Numbered from the stretch's first letter, positions 1 to 8,628 are shown. The stretch is 64,000 nt of DNA from Brachyspira pilosicoli P43/6/78 (GCF_000325665.1 NC_019908.1:1116001-1180000); one strand, 5' to 3'. Notes: generated by a model not told the origin, from the sequence alone. A program made the numbers and translations.

Positions 1-120
1 TGGAGAAGTGCCAAGTGCAGCTTTAATAGAAAAAGCTATACCTAAGGACATAATATAAAGCCCTATTAATAATATTATACATCTTTCAATAAAATGATTT
101 TTAAAAATTTCTCTCTTCAT
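1..120 (-). CDS. Partial YczE/YitT-like integral membrane protein (N-terminus only)
   Basis: The first 40 residues of a minus-strand protein that runs off the left edge. It starts MKREIFKNHF, followed by a hydrophobic helix (RCIILLIGLYIMSLGIAF) and then SIKAALGTSP. The 'G(I/V)A(F/L)..KA.LGTSP' pattern just after the first helix is typical of the YczE/YyaS/YitT group of multi-pass membrane proteins, whose transport role is not settled. The start lies 2 nt after the stop of the MarR-type regulator, with a GGGGAG ribosome site inside that gene's end, so the two are almost certainly co-transcribed and translationally coupled. The family call rests on 40 residues only. Confidence 0.6.
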   Translation of the reverse strand, partial: MKREIFKNHFIERCIILLIGLYIMSLGIAFSIKAALGTSP

Positions 121-122
121 AA

Positions 123-539
123 TTAAACTCCCCTAAGCGACTGACACATTTTCATTAACAGTTCTTTTAATTTTTCCTCATCTTCTTTTGATATTTCATT
201 AACAGCAATACTTTCTATATCTTCAAAAACTTTATCCATATAGTTTGAAGCTTCTACTCCTTTTTCTGTTAGAGAAACATAAAGAGAACGCCTATTACCA
301 TTATGCTGTTTCCTTACAATAAGCCCAGCATTTTCCATACCTAGTAATATGCTTCCTACAGTTGTCTGCTCTATTTCCAAATAATTGGCTATAGTTTTCT
401 GGTCTGCTTCTTTGAATTTAGATAAAAAGTATAATACTTTAGGCTGACCAGATGTAAGCCCTATTTTGTTTGCTTCCAGCATTACTCTTTTTGCAAACAT
501 AGAATTAGCTTTCATTAGTAAATAGTGTAGATTCTCCAA
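123..539 (-). CDS. MarR-family transcriptional regulator
   Basis: A 138-aa winged-helix regulator. The central part (GLTSGQPKVLYFLS, then ADQKTIANYLEIEQTTVGS, then RRSLYVSLTEKG) is the MarR DNA-binding core with the recognition helix and the beta-wing. I place the start at a TTG codon (539) because AAGGA lies 8 nt upstream; an in-frame upstream start at 635 would add 32 very hydrophobic residues unlike the family. The length fits MarR proteins (about 140-150 aa). It is coupled to the downstream membrane-protein gene, so it probably controls that gene and itself. The ligand is unknown. Confidence 0.88.
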   Translation of the reverse strand: MENLHYLLMKANSMFAKRVMLEANKIGLTSGQPKVLYFLSKFKEADQKTIANYLEIEQTTVGSILLGMENAGLIVRKQHNGNRRSLYVSLTEKGVEASNYMDKVFEDIESIAVNEISKEDEEKLKELLMKMCQSLRGV

Positions 540-748
540 TGTGAGTATCCTTATAATAAGTATTGTTATAATGAGATAGCTTATTATATACCTACTAAAA
601 AAAATGTCAAATGAATTATTATTACCTATAAGCATTATAAAAAACAGGATATTTTGATTTTGGATAGTAAAAAATTACATACAAACAAAAAAGACTACAA
701 ATATTTTGTAAAAATAATTTACTTTTTTACAAAAAACTGTAAAAAAAC

Positions 749-777
749 TTGACAAAAAATTAATAATATACTATACT
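749..777 (+). promoter_or_regulatory. Sigma-70-type promoter for the PepSY-like gene
   Basis: TTGACA at 749-754 and TATACT at 772-777 are separated by exactly 17 nt. This is a near-consensus housekeeping promoter, 38 nt upstream of the start codon at 815, and it is followed by a good AAGGAG ribosome site (803-808). It implies a strongly expressed monocistronic transcript ending at the hairpin at 1272. Confidence 0.8.
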
Positions 778-814
778 ATTATTATACTTAAATATAACCG
801 TTAAGGAGAATAAA

Positions 815-1249
815 ATGAAAAAACAAGTAAAACAAATTATTCTAATTGCTTCTATTATGATGCTCTCTATAGCTACAGTATTTGCTGCAGATATGCCTAT
901 ACAGGCTAATCAGCTTCCAAAAAAAGCACAAGATTTTGTATCAGCTAATTTCGCAAACGACCAAATAGTTTATGCTGAACAAGACAGAAACAGCTTTAAA
1001 GTGGAATTAGCTAGCGGAGTTGAAATAGACTTCGATAGAAATGGAGATTGGACTGATGTATCTGCTAAAATGCCTTTGCCTACAAAATTCATACCAACAA
1101 CTGTAATGAAAGCAGTAGAAACTAAATATCCTCAAGTTCCTGTTTTAGAAATAAGCAAAGAATATAATAGCTACAAATTAAAACTAGGAAACAATAGAGA
1201 AGTTTATGTAGATAATAGCGGTAAAATTGTAGGAGACAAATTAGATTAA
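815..1249 (+). CDS. Periplasmic PepSY-like domain protein
   Basis: A 144-aa exported protein. Residues 1-24 form a clear signal peptide (KKQVKQ, hydrophobic stretch, cleavage after VFA/A). The mature part holds two related segments, each with a 'P..AQ.FV..NF....IVYAE.....FKVEL..G.EIDFD..GDW' type pattern, ending in GNNREVYVDNSGKIVG. This resembles the PepSY-like (DUF2874) fold found in small periplasmic proteins of Bacteroidetes and spirochaetes. No catalytic residues are evident; an inhibitor or binding role is a guess. It is monocistronic, with its own near-consensus promoter and terminator. Confidence 0.7.
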   Translation: MKKQVKQIILIASIMMLSIATVFAADMPIQANQLPKKAQDFVSANFANDQIVYAEQDRNSFKVELASGVEIDFDRNGDWTDVSAKMPLPTKFIPTTVMKAVETKYPQVPVLEISKEYNSYKLKLGNNREVYVDNSGKIVGDKLD

Positions 1250-1271
1250 TAGAAAATAGAAATTAAACATT

Positions 1272-1307
1272 AAAAAGAGAGAGGTTTTTATGCTTCTCTC
1301 TTTTTTT
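1272..1307 (+). terminator. Rho-independent terminator of the PepSY-like gene
   Basis: AAAAAGAGAGA (1272-1282) pairs with TCTCTCTTTTT (1295-1305) across a short loop and runs into a T tract. It lies 23 nt after the stop codon. Confidence 0.75.
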
Positions 1308-1384
1308 ATTAAAATTTCAAAAATATTTTATTTTTTTTGTATATAATATATAATAAATCAAAAATACATATAAGGATAATATTC

Positions 1385-2113
1385 ATGAAACATTTAATAA
1401 TTTTAGCACTCTCTATTTTTATTATATCATGCGGAGGCAATACAGAAACAAATAATAAAACAGAGCCTGCAACACTTACTATAGACTTTAAGGCTATATT
1501 TGGTGATAAAGCAAATGATGATAATACTATAATGGAAAACTCATATTTAAAAGTTACAGGAAGTTATGGGGATATTGATGCTAAAGTAGATGCTGTTACA
1601 GGAGCTTCAACACCTACAGGAGCTACAAAATCTTGGGATTCATATAGATATCAAAATAAACAATTTGCTAACAATAAAATTGAAAGAGGATTAGGTTTCT
1701 TTGTATTATATGGGGTATCACCATCTAAAACATATAACTTTGACGGTATGACAGGAACTGGTATATCACAAAAAACTTTAGACGGCACTAATGGACCAAA
1801 AGTTACAGGAACAGGCGTTACAAAAGATGAAACTGGTGTTATCACTATCAGATATGCACATGCAGGAGGTCCTACTGTTTATCCTTGGGCTTATGAATTA
1901 AAATCAGACACTAATGGAATATTTAAAATTGGTTATGGTTTAGAAAACAACAAAATGAGTAAATTACAAATTTCTAATGATATTGATTTTGCAAATATAG
2001 AAATGGTTACAGATAAAGCAAAAGATGGAGTTGCTTATTGGCAAGGAGATTTACAAGGTACTTTTGAAAATGATACTCTTACATTAAAAGGTACTTTAAA
2101 AGAAGTTAAATAA
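1385..2113 (+). CDS. Putative lipoprotein of unknown function
   Basis: A 242-aa protein with a lipoprotein signal: MKHLIILALSIFIISC|GGN, lipobox IISC. I start at ATG 1385, which has AAGGA just upstream, rather than at an upstream in-frame codon at 1337. The body contains AVTGASTPTGATKSWD (about residues 68-83), which looks like the phosphoester-FMN attachment motif of FMN-binding domains, then aromatic/Gly-rich sequence such as RYAHAGGPTVYPWAYEL and a C-terminal beta-rich part. The FMN similarity is only a short motif and I would not assign a function from it. Its own terminator follows. Confidence 0.72.
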   Translation: MKHLIILALSIFIISCGGNTETNNKTEPATLTIDFKAIFGDKANDDNTIMENSYLKVTGSYGDIDAKVDAVTGASTPTGATKSWDSYRYQNKQFANNKIERGLGFFVLYGVSPSKTYNFDGMTGTGISQKTLDGTNGPKVTGTGVTKDETGVITIRYAHAGGPTVYPWAYELKSDTNGIFKIGYGLENNKMSKLQISNDIDFANIEMVTDKAKDGVAYWQGDLQGTFENDTLTLKGTLKEVK

Positions 2114-2126
2114 ATAAAATATTTAA

Positions 2127-2150
2127 TAGGGGATTTTTATCCCCTTTTTT
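2127..2150 (+). terminator. Rho-independent terminator after the lipoprotein gene
   Basis: GGGGAT (2129-2134) pairs with ATCCCC (2139-2144) over a TTTT loop, followed by six T residues. It sits 15 nt after the stop codon at 2113. Confidence 0.85.
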
Positions 2151-2206
2151 ATAATATATATATAAATATTTTTATCTCAAAATATTTTTCAATTTAATAC
2201 CTACTA

Positions 2207-2403
2207 ACCGCACGCTAAACTAAACAAGAAATATAAATTAATTTGAAATGCATTTCAATTATATTTATTAGTTTATTTAACGTGCGGTATTATAATATAA
2301 CAAGCTAATAAAATCTTGGGTGGGAATGCTTTTTTTTATTAGGCATTATCAAATATTAAAACAAATTTTTTTTATTAACGCAAAAAGGTTAAATAGGGCG
2401 GGG
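2207..2403 (+). repeat. Family B intergenic element, copy B1
   Basis: This fills most of the gap between the lipoprotein and nadK (2151-2551). An imperfect inverted repeat bounds an AT-rich core of 82 bp: ACCGCACGCTAAA (2207-2219) and TTTAACGTGCGGT (2276-2288). About 30 nt further on comes GGGTGGG (2318-2324), and 77 nt after the start of that box AGGGCGGGG (2395-2403). The same order and spacing recur at 60423 and 61884. The G-rich boxes are striking in such an AT-rich background. I know of no name for this element and I see no ORF in it. Confidence 0.7.
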
Positions 2404-2551
2404 ATTTAAAATATGTAAAAAACCTAGATGAATATAAAAAATAATATTTTGTGTCTACTAAATACATTATATATTTTTTATTTTACTTGATATATTGATA
2501 AAAGTTTTATATAATGTTTTCATTAAAAATATTTATTTTAAGAAAAGTAAG

Positions 2552-3424
2552 ATGAAAAAAGATAATAATATAGAAAAGAAGTTAATAGGTATTATAATAA
2601 ATAAAAGCAGAAATAATACTGATAGCATAGTAAAAAAATTAAAAAATATTATAAATAAATATAATGCAGAGGCAATATCTATAGATTATGATATATCATC
2701 TTATAATAATATAAATAAAGCAATAAAAACTTTAAAAAATGTGTCAATGCTTATATCCATAGGAGGCGACGGCACATTATTATCAGCATTAAAAATAGCT
2801 ATTAAATATAATATATCTGTTTTACCCATATATAACGGCACATTAGGTTTTATATCAGAAATTCCGCCAGAAGAAGCATATCTTATTATAGAAGAATATT
2901 TTAATAATAAAAAAACATTATACGAAATAGAGCCTAGAATACTTTTAGATATAGAAATAAAAACATCAAAAACTACAAAAAAATATTTAGCAATAAATGA
3001 ACTTGCATTATGCAAACTAGACGGAAGAACTTTATATATGGATATAAACATATCTGGAAAGAAAGTATCATCTATAATAGGAGACGGTGTTGTTGTAGCT
3101 ACTCCTACAGGTTCTACTGCTTATGCTTTGAGTGCAGGAGGTCCGATAATTGTTCCTACAATAGATGCTATGTCATTCGTACCAATAGCACCTCATTCTC
3201 TCACATTTAGACCGCTTGTTATACCTAAAGGAGACAGCGTAGAAATAAAGCTTTCTCAAAAATCAAAAAAGGGTATGGTAACAATAGACGGTTATGATAT
3301 ATATAAATTCGGAAAAACTGATACAGTAAAAGCTAGTATAAGCGATAAGAATTGCTATATATTTCAAAGTGCAAATAGACTATTTTATGATATACTTAGA
3401 AACAAACTTAACTGGGGCATATAA
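2552..3424 (+). CDS. nadK: NAD kinase
   Basis: Phosphorylates NAD+ to NADP+ in the cytoplasm. The diagnostic motifs are present: SIGGDGTLLSA (the GGDG catalytic/ATP motif), NGTLGFISE, then PTGSTAYALSAGGPI and IAPHSLTFRP. I prefer ATG 2552 (290 aa, normal family length) over an in-frame TTG at 2495, because the added 19 residues are not family-like. The ribosome site is weak either way. The stop is 2 nt before recN, an arrangement found in many bacteria where nadK precedes recN. Confidence 0.95.
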   Translation: MKKDNNIEKKLIGIIINKSRNNTDSIVKKLKNIINKYNAEAISIDYDISSYNNINKAIKTLKNVSMLISIGGDGTLLSALKIAIKYNISVLPIYNGTLGFISEIPPEEAYLIIEEYFNNKKTLYEIEPRILLDIEIKTSKTTKKYLAINELALCKLDGRTLYMDINISGKKVSSIIGDGVVVATPTGSTAYALSAGGPIIVPTIDAMSFVPIAPHSLTFRPLVIPKGDSVEIKLSQKSKKGMVTIDGYDIYKFGKTDTVKASISDKNCYIFQSANRLFYDILRNKLNWGI

Positions 3425-3426
3425 TA

Positions 3427-5154
3427 ATGCTTAAATATTTGGATATTAGAAATTTTGTATTAATAGATAAAGTAAAAATCAATTTTGAAAATGGATTTAA
3501 TGTTTTAACAGGTGAAACAGGTGCTGGAAAAAGTATTATAATAAGTGCATTGGAATTAATTACGGGAGAGAAAGGCTCTACAAGAATGGTTGGCTTAAAT
3601 GGAGACAGGTTAACTGTAATAGGCACTTTCTTTTTGCAATCATCATTAAATATAGTAAAAAATAAATTAAAAGAATGGAACATAGAAATAACAGGAAATG
3701 AGCTTAATATAAAAAGAGAAATTACAAAAGACGGTAAAAGCCGCTCTTTTATAAACAATATTGGTGTGCGTGTGGCAGAGTTAAAAGAGTTAGGAGATTT
3801 AATTGTAGATATACACGGACAGCATGAACATCAATCGCTTTTTAATGCGGCAAATCATATTAATTTTTATGATGCTTATTTAAATATTGAAGATAAGCTG
3901 CAAGTTTATAGAGAGCATTATAATAAACTTACAAAACTAATAAAACAATATAATGAAATATCACAAAATAAAAATACAATATTAAAAGAAAAATCTTTTT
4001 TAGAATATGCTATAGAAGAAATAGAAAAAGCAAACTTAAAATATAATGAAGATGAAGAGATAAAAAATGATATAGCAATGATGTCTAATGCAGAAAACAT
4101 AGCATCTGCCCTATCTATTATAAATAAAGATATATTTGGAAGCGAATCTGGTGCTTATTTAAAACTTACAAGAAGCATTAATACATTACAATCGATTTCT
4201 CAATATGATGATAGACTTTCAGATTTGGCATCACAGATAGAAGCTATATCATTAAACCTTGAAGATATAAAAACAGTATTTACTGAGATAAGAGCAAAAG
4301 CCAAATTCGACCCAGAAGAATTACAAGCTCTAAATGAAAGACTTTTCTTTATAAACACATTAAAAAAGAAATATGGAAACAATATAAAAGAAATTATTAA
4401 TTATGCAAAAGAGGCTAAAGAAAAATTAGACTCTCTTAATTTCTCTGAAGAAGATGTATTAAAATTAAAAGAAGAAATAGAAAACATAAGAACAAAAACA
4501 TCAATATTAGCAAAAGAGATTTCTGATATAAGAAAGTCCAAAAAAGATGTTTTTATAAATGCTATAGAAAAAGAAATGTGCGACTTGGGAATGACTTCTA
4601 CAAAATTTGATGTTGAGATTACATACGATGAAGATGATGAAGACGGCATACTCAATATAGACGGCACAAACTTAAAAGCAAACTCTAATGGCATAGACAA
4701 TATAGAGTTTATAATAGCACCAAATAAGCAGGCTATGTTTCAGCCTTTAAGAAAAATCGCTTCTGGAGGCGAAATATCAAGAATTATGCTTTCATTAAAA
4801 AGCGTGCTTTCTAGCGGAGATTACTGCGAGACTTGCGTGTTTGACGAAATAGATGTTGGGGTTGGCGGAAGGATTGCAGAAGTTATAGGAGAGAAAATTG
4901 CTGCATTATCCAAACAAAAACAAATATTAAGCATTACTCATTTAGCACAAATTGCAATATATGCCAATAATCATTTTAAAGTAATAAAAAATGAAAAAGA
5001 TGATGTAGTTACTTCAACAATAGAAGAGTTAAATGATTCTAATAAAGTAAATGAAATAGCAAGAATGATAACAGGCAAAGAAATAACAGATGCGAGCATA
5101 AAGCATGCCGAAGAATTGTTGGAACATGCCAAAAAATCATCAGACTTATTTTAA
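3427..5154 (+). CDS. recN: DNA repair protein RecN
   Basis: An SMC-like ATPase of double-strand-break repair, 575 aa. The N-terminus has the Walker A GETGAGKSII; a long coiled-coil region (about 150-390) contains the usual central turn; the C-terminus carries the ABC signature region (ASGGEISRIMLSLKS), Walker B (CVFDEIDVGVGG) and the H-loop LSITHLAQIA. Length and motif order match the family. It starts 2 nt after nadK, so it is co-transcribed. The 3' side is a family A repeat rather than a simple terminator. Confidence 0.95.
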   Translation: MLKYLDIRNFVLIDKVKINFENGFNVLTGETGAGKSIIISALELITGEKGSTRMVGLNGDRLTVIGTFFLQSSLNIVKNKLKEWNIEITGNELNIKREITKDGKSRSFINNIGVRVAELKELGDLIVDIHGQHEHQSLFNAANHINFYDAYLNIEDKLQVYREHYNKLTKLIKQYNEISQNKNTILKEKSFLEYAIEEIEKANLKYNEDEEIKNDIAMMSNAENIASALSIINKDIFGSESGAYLKLTRSINTLQSISQYDDRLSDLASQIEAISLNLEDIKTVFTEIRAKAKFDPEELQALNERLFFINTLKKKYGNNIKEIINYAKEAKEKLDSLNFSEEDVLKLKEEIENIRTKTSILAKEISDIRKSKKDVFINAIEKEMCDLGMTSTKFDVEITYDEDDEDGILNIDGTNLKANSNGIDNIEFIIAPNKQAMFQPLRKIASGGEISRIMLSLKSVLSSGDYCETCVFDEIDVGVGGRIAEVIGEKIAALSKQKQILSITHLAQIAIYANNHFKVIKNEKDDVVTSTIEELNDSNKVNEIARMITGKEITDASIKHAEELLEHAKKSSDLF

Positions 5155-5229
5155 TATACAGTGAAAATTTTTATATTTTAATTATTTGATGGGGCTAGTC
5201 TTCTCAAATACTAAAAAACTTATTAATTT

Positions 5230-5500
5230 TATTGTTCTTTTTCCCGCATTACGCGGTGCGGACTTCGTCAAAAGAACCAAAAAATGCAAATGTTTTAACT
5301 TCGTATGATTAGAACATATATTATAAATGCAGTGCCAATCCTGAATTTAAGTTAAAAATACAGTACTTTTACTTCTTTGGGTCACGCCTTACCTAAAGGT
5401 ACTTCCTACGGTCGCCGGCACTCCCTACGGTAGCAAAAGAAGTAGGGGTGCTACCCTACGGGCACGCTTCGCAGGGGGCAAAGCCCTGCAAATAATAAAA
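5230..5500 (+). repeat. Family A structured intergenic element, copy A1 (full length)
   Basis: It occupies the convergent gap between recN and the nitroreductase (5155-5552). Module P: GTTCTTTT (5234-5241) pairs with AAAAGAAC (5270-5277), enclosing a CCGC/GCGG hairpin (5244-5247 with 5253-5256) and the mini-hairpin GACTTCGTC. Module Q: TACTTCTTT (5370-5378) pairs with AAAGAAGTA (5436-5444); a GGGGTG linker and further GC-rich sequence follow, then GCAGGG/CCCTGC (5471-5476 with 5484-5489), ending AAATAAT. The same helices recur with changed but still paired bases at 29295, 39381 and 56131. No ORF is evident. Confidence 0.75.
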
Positions 5501-5552
5501 ATAAATAAAGTTAAAAATTTTTAGTATATACCTAAATAAGACTTATACAAAA

Positions 5553-6062
5553 TTAATAAGCCTCATAATGAATTTTGTTTGGTTCAAATCTATCAGGCAT
5601 AGCAACTTCGCCGTCAGGATAGCCCACAGCAACTATTCCAAGAGGTTTTATATGATCTGGTAAATTAAACAATTTGATAATATCATTCATTCTCTCTTCA
5701 CGAGGTGCAACACCAAGCCATACACTTCCTAAATCTTTTGCCTTACAAGCAAGCATTAAATTCTCTATTGCCGCAGAACAGTTTTGCTGCCAATAAAGTT
5801 GTCCAGATTCTTCAGATAAATCTCCGCATACAATAACAGCTAAAGTTGCAGTATATAGCATTTTAGCATAAGGGTGAACATCAGCTATTTTATCTAATGT
5901 CTCTCTTTTCTCTACAACTATAAACTCCCAGTTTCTTTTATTGTTTGCAGAAGGAGCATACATAGCAGCCTTTAATATATATTCTATCTTTTCTTTTTCA
6001 ACTGCCTTGTCTTTAATATATTTTCTTATACTTCTTCTTGTAAATAAAATATCTTCTTGCAT
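5553..6062 (-). CDS. Nitroreductase-family flavoprotein
   Basis: A 169-aa FMN-dependent oxidoreductase. The N-terminal RRSIRKY motif contacts the FMN phosphate, SANNKRNWEFIVV follows, and the C-terminal part has LGSVWLG and KPLGIVAVGYP. The start is ATG 6062, because GGGGGGA lies 6 nt upstream; an in-frame start at 6077 would lie upstream of that site. The substrate cannot be told from sequence. It is last in a minus-strand run with CbiB- and CobC-like genes, but is too short and too generic to be called BluB. Confidence 0.88.
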   Translation of the reverse strand: MQEDILFTRRSIRKYIKDKAVEKEKIEYILKAAMYAPSANNKRNWEFIVVEKRETLDKIADVHPYAKMLYTATLAVIVCGDLSEESGQLYWQQNCSAAIENLMLACKAKDLGSVWLGVAPREERMNDIIKLFNLPDHIKPLGIVAVGYPDGEVAMPDRFEPNKIHYEAY

Positions 6063-6100
6063 GAAAAATCCCCCCATATAAATAATAAAAAAATAATTTA

Positions 6101-7081
6101 TTAAAATATTATAATACCCAACAACATAAATAATAATTTTAAAACTATTAATACAAATAAAGCAATTATAGCTCCCATAATGAGTATTTTATTAGATGCC
6201 ACTATATAGCTAGAATCAAGTTTATTAATAGCATCTCCAACTAAAATTCTATCATAAATTTCAGAATCCTTAAAATATTCTCCTCCAAGCTCTATATCCA
6301 AAGCACCCGCAACAGCACATTCAAGCCTAGCCTTATTATCATTTCCATCTCTTTTAAAAACTCTAAAAGCCTTTTTTATATCATACCCCAAAAGAAAACT
6401 TCCTACAGCATATGATAAAAAGGCAAATATAGAAGGTATCATATTAATATAATAAGCAAAATTAATATTAAACATACCATATTTATCTTTCACTCTATTT
6501 TCATCAATAGCAATATTATTATCTGATGATATATCAGAAAGCATACACAAAACTTTATACATAAAACAAAGAGGCAATCCTCCTAAAAGAAAGAAAATAG
6601 AAGTATATATATAATCCTCTCCCACACTAATAGAAGAATATTCTATAGTCTTTTTAATAATATTTTCTCTATTAATATCATTAACATCTATATTAGTGTT
6701 TTCTTTTAGGGTTTCTTTTGCAGCATTTAAGTTTGTATATTTTATAGAAGAATATATTGAAGAACTAACTTCAAAAGGTTTTCTTATTCCTATTATAATA
6801 TATGCCGCTATAAGCTCTATTATAATTCCTAATAAAAAATGAATTTTATATAAAAAATAAAATAAAAAATAAGGCACAATAAAAGATATAGATAAAATTA
6901 TTAAAGAAATTACTATACCTAAAATAAGCTCTAATATTTCATTATTTTTATAAACTTTATCTTTCAATAAATATTGCAATTTTTCTATTGGAATTCTTAT
7001 ATACTGAAATATATCAATTTTAAACCTATATACAAAAATATTTAAAAGAAATGATATAGGAAGTATTAATAAAGTTTGCAT
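6101..7081 (-). CDS. CbiB/CobD-like adenosylcobinamide-phosphate synthase, divergent
   Basis: A 326-aa integral membrane protein with about five hydrophobic segments. The family-typical parts are recognisable although diverged: ENIIKKTIEYSSISVGEDYI corresponds to the 'R..IVxxTIENxSxxxxDGxIAP' region, and RDGNDNKARLECAVAGALD.ELGG to the 'RDGxxHxSPNxGxPExAMAGALGxxLGG' region. CbiB attaches aminopropanol phosphate to adenosylcobyric acid in the cobalamin pathway. The next gene upstream is a CobC-type phosphatase (19-nt gap), which supports the call. Divergence in the motifs leaves activity uncertain. Confidence 0.7.
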   Translation of the reverse strand: MQTLLILPISFLLNIFVYRFKIDIFQYIRIPIEKLQYLLKDKVYKNNEILELILGIVISLIILSISFIVPYFLFYFLYKIHFLLGIIIELIAAYIIIGIRKPFEVSSSIYSSIKYTNLNAAKETLKENTNIDVNDINRENIIKKTIEYSSISVGEDYIYTSIFFLLGGLPLCFMYKVLCMLSDISSDNNIAIDENRVKDKYGMFNINFAYYINMIPSIFAFLSYAVGSFLLGYDIKKAFRVFKRDGNDNKARLECAVAGALDIELGGEYFKDSEIYDRILVGDAINKLDSSYIVASNKILIMGAIIALFVLIVLKLLFMLLGIIIF

Positions 7082-7100
7082 AAAATCAATTTCCGTTATT

Positions 7101-7691
7101 TTATAATAGAATTTTATCTATTATTTTTAAATTGTTATTTTCTATAATTTCGGTAAGATATCCGCAACCATTAGGTAAAAGATAATCATAAAAAGGAAGT
7201 TTTTCTATGTTATATTTATCTAATATAGTCATAATTATACCGCCATGAGTAACTACTGCTGTATAAGTTAAATTATTTTTTTTCATATCTTCTATTATAG
7301 ATAAATATGCATTGTATACTCTGTTAAAAAATTTCTCAGATATCTCTCCATTAGGCACTTCACTTCTCCAAGATGTTTTCATAAACTCTTTAAAATAAGG
7401 ATTATCTTTCAAATCATTATGAGTCATACCCTCAAAATCTCCAAAAGCTCTCTCTCTTAAATCATTCATAATTTCAAAGTTCATATCATCAAAATATATC
7501 TTAGCCGTCTCAATACATCTTTTCATCGGGCTTGAATACAATTTCTCAAAAGGCTTATATTTATCTATATTACTTTTATTTTTTAATAAAGCATTTATTC
7601 CCTCTTCCCAAAGAGAAACATCAGTAGAACCAAGCCATTTTTGCTCTGCATTGTTTTTTGTTTGACCATGTCTTATAAATAAAATTTTCAT
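7101..7691 (-). CDS. Histidine phosphatase, probably alpha-ribazole phosphatase (CobC-like)
   Basis: A 196-aa phosphoglycerate-mutase-fold phosphatase. The catalytic phosphohistidine motif is at the N-terminus (FIRHGQTKNN), with SSPMKRCIETAKIY, the acid residue region LRERAFGDFEGM, and the second histidine in VVTHGGIIM. These features fit CobC/PhoE-type enzymes. The neighbour encoding a CbiB-like protein points to alpha-ribazole-5'-phosphate dephosphorylation in cobalamin assembly, but the family is broad and another phosphomonoester could be the substrate. It is 18 nt downstream of the patatin gene. Confidence 0.78.
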   Translation of the reverse strand: MKILFIRHGQTKNNAEQKWLGSTDVSLWEEGINALLKNKSNIDKYKPFEKLYSSPMKRCIETAKIYFDDMNFEIMNDLRERAFGDFEGMTHNDLKDNPYFKEFMKTSWRSEVPNGEISEKFFNRVYNAYLSIIEDMKKNNLTYTAVVTHGGIIMTILDKYNIEKLPFYDYLLPNGCGYLTEIIENNNLKIIDKILL

Positions 7692-7709
7692 ATACTACTC
7701 CATCTTTTA

Positions 7710-8600
7710 TTAATCATCTATTTTTAAATCATCTATAGCTCTATACAATTCGCTTTTTAATTTGCTTCTATCATTGCAGCTTTTTATATTATAATCTTTA
7801 ATTTTACTGCTCATATAATTAATTTCATCTTCCATACTCTTAAACTCAAATACAGCCTTCAATATCTCCATAGTATCAATATATCCTCTCTCTATTCTAT
7901 ACATCGCTCCATCTAAACTAAAATCTAATCCTCCATTAGTAAAAGTTCCTATATCTTCATTAGGCACTATCTCATAAACCTTGCAAGTTTCAGACTTCTC
8001 TACTATAGCATCTCTATACAAATTAACAACTATAATCTCATCACACCCATATTCATATAAAGGAGTAAGAGGTAAATTGTTTCCATTTAAAAACTCAACT
8101 CCCCCATCAATATAATTAACTCCATTAATTTTCTGCCTTCCAAATATTATCGGTATAGCACTAGTAGCCATCATTATCTCTTTTATCTCTTTTACACTCT
8201 TTCCATTGAGCTTAAAATATTCAACATCAATACTATCCAAATTAACTGCCGCAGCATATATTGGATACTCACAATTTGATACAACTTCTATATTCAAATA
8301 TTTATCTATAATCTCAAGCAACCCCTCTCTAGTAAATATTCCATTTGCTGATATGCTTTTATTTTTGCTGTCTATCTTTTTTTTAGATAATATTTTATCT
8401 TCTATTTCATTAGTCCAAATATGCTCAGCTATAGTATAATCATTCTGTGCCATTAAACATGCATTAAGCACTCCAACAGAAGCACCTGATATAGCCTTTA
8501 TCTGTTTATCAATATTATATTCTCTTAAAGCTTTCCATACACCTATCTCATAGCTTCCAAGTCCTCCTCCCCCTCCTAAAACTAATCCTAATTTATTCAT
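7710..8600 (-). CDS. Patatin-like phospholipase
   Basis: A 296-aa serine hydrolase of the patatin/RssA type. The oxyanion loop is the glycine-rich LVLGGGGGLGSYEIGVW at the N-terminus, the nucleophile elbow is SGASVGVLN (GxSxG, Ser within residues 40-45), and the catalytic Asp lies in IDGGVEFLNG. So the Ser-Asp dyad looks intact. No signal peptide is visible, suggesting a cytoplasmic or membrane-peripheral lipid acyl hydrolase. It sits 28 nt downstream of the unknown 494-aa gene and 18 nt before the phosphatase gene, in the same operon. Confidence 0.88.
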   Translation of the reverse strand: MNKLGLVLGGGGGLGSYEIGVWKALREYNIDKQIKAISGASVGVLNACLMAQNDYTIAEHIWTNEIEDKILSKKKIDSKNKSISANGIFTREGLLEIIDKYLNIEVVSNCEYPIYAAAVNLDSIDVEYFKLNGKSVKEIKEIMMATSAIPIIFGRQKINGVNYIDGGVEFLNGNNLPLTPLYEYGCDEIIVVNLYRDAIVEKSETCKVYEIVPNEDIGTFTNGGLDFSLDGAMYRIERGYIDTMEILKAVFEFKSMEDEINYMSSKIKDYNIKSCNDRSKLKSELYRAIDDLKIDD

Positions 8601-8628
8601 TATATGCTCTCCAAAAAAGTTACATACC

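Noticed and set aside
2701-3051. Minus-strand open frame inside nadK (116 aa)
   Set aside because: It lies wholly under nadK, which has all family motifs; the reverse frame is open because of the AT-rich codon bias and has no ribosome site or known domain.
4401-4700. Minus-strand open frame inside recN
   Set aside because: Shadow of the coiled-coil part of RecN; Ser/Phe-rich composition as expected from antisense of Glu/Lys codons.
5230-5500. Insertion sequence or rRNA fragment as explanation of the GC-rich block
   Set aside because: No transposase frame, terminal inverted repeats or recognisable rRNA segment; the four copies share only short helices and motifs.
5553-6062. BluB (dimethylbenzimidazole synthase) for the nitroreductase next to CbiB/CobC
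   Set aside because: At 169 aa it is shorter than BluB and has ordinary nitroreductase motifs; the neighbourhood alone is not enough.
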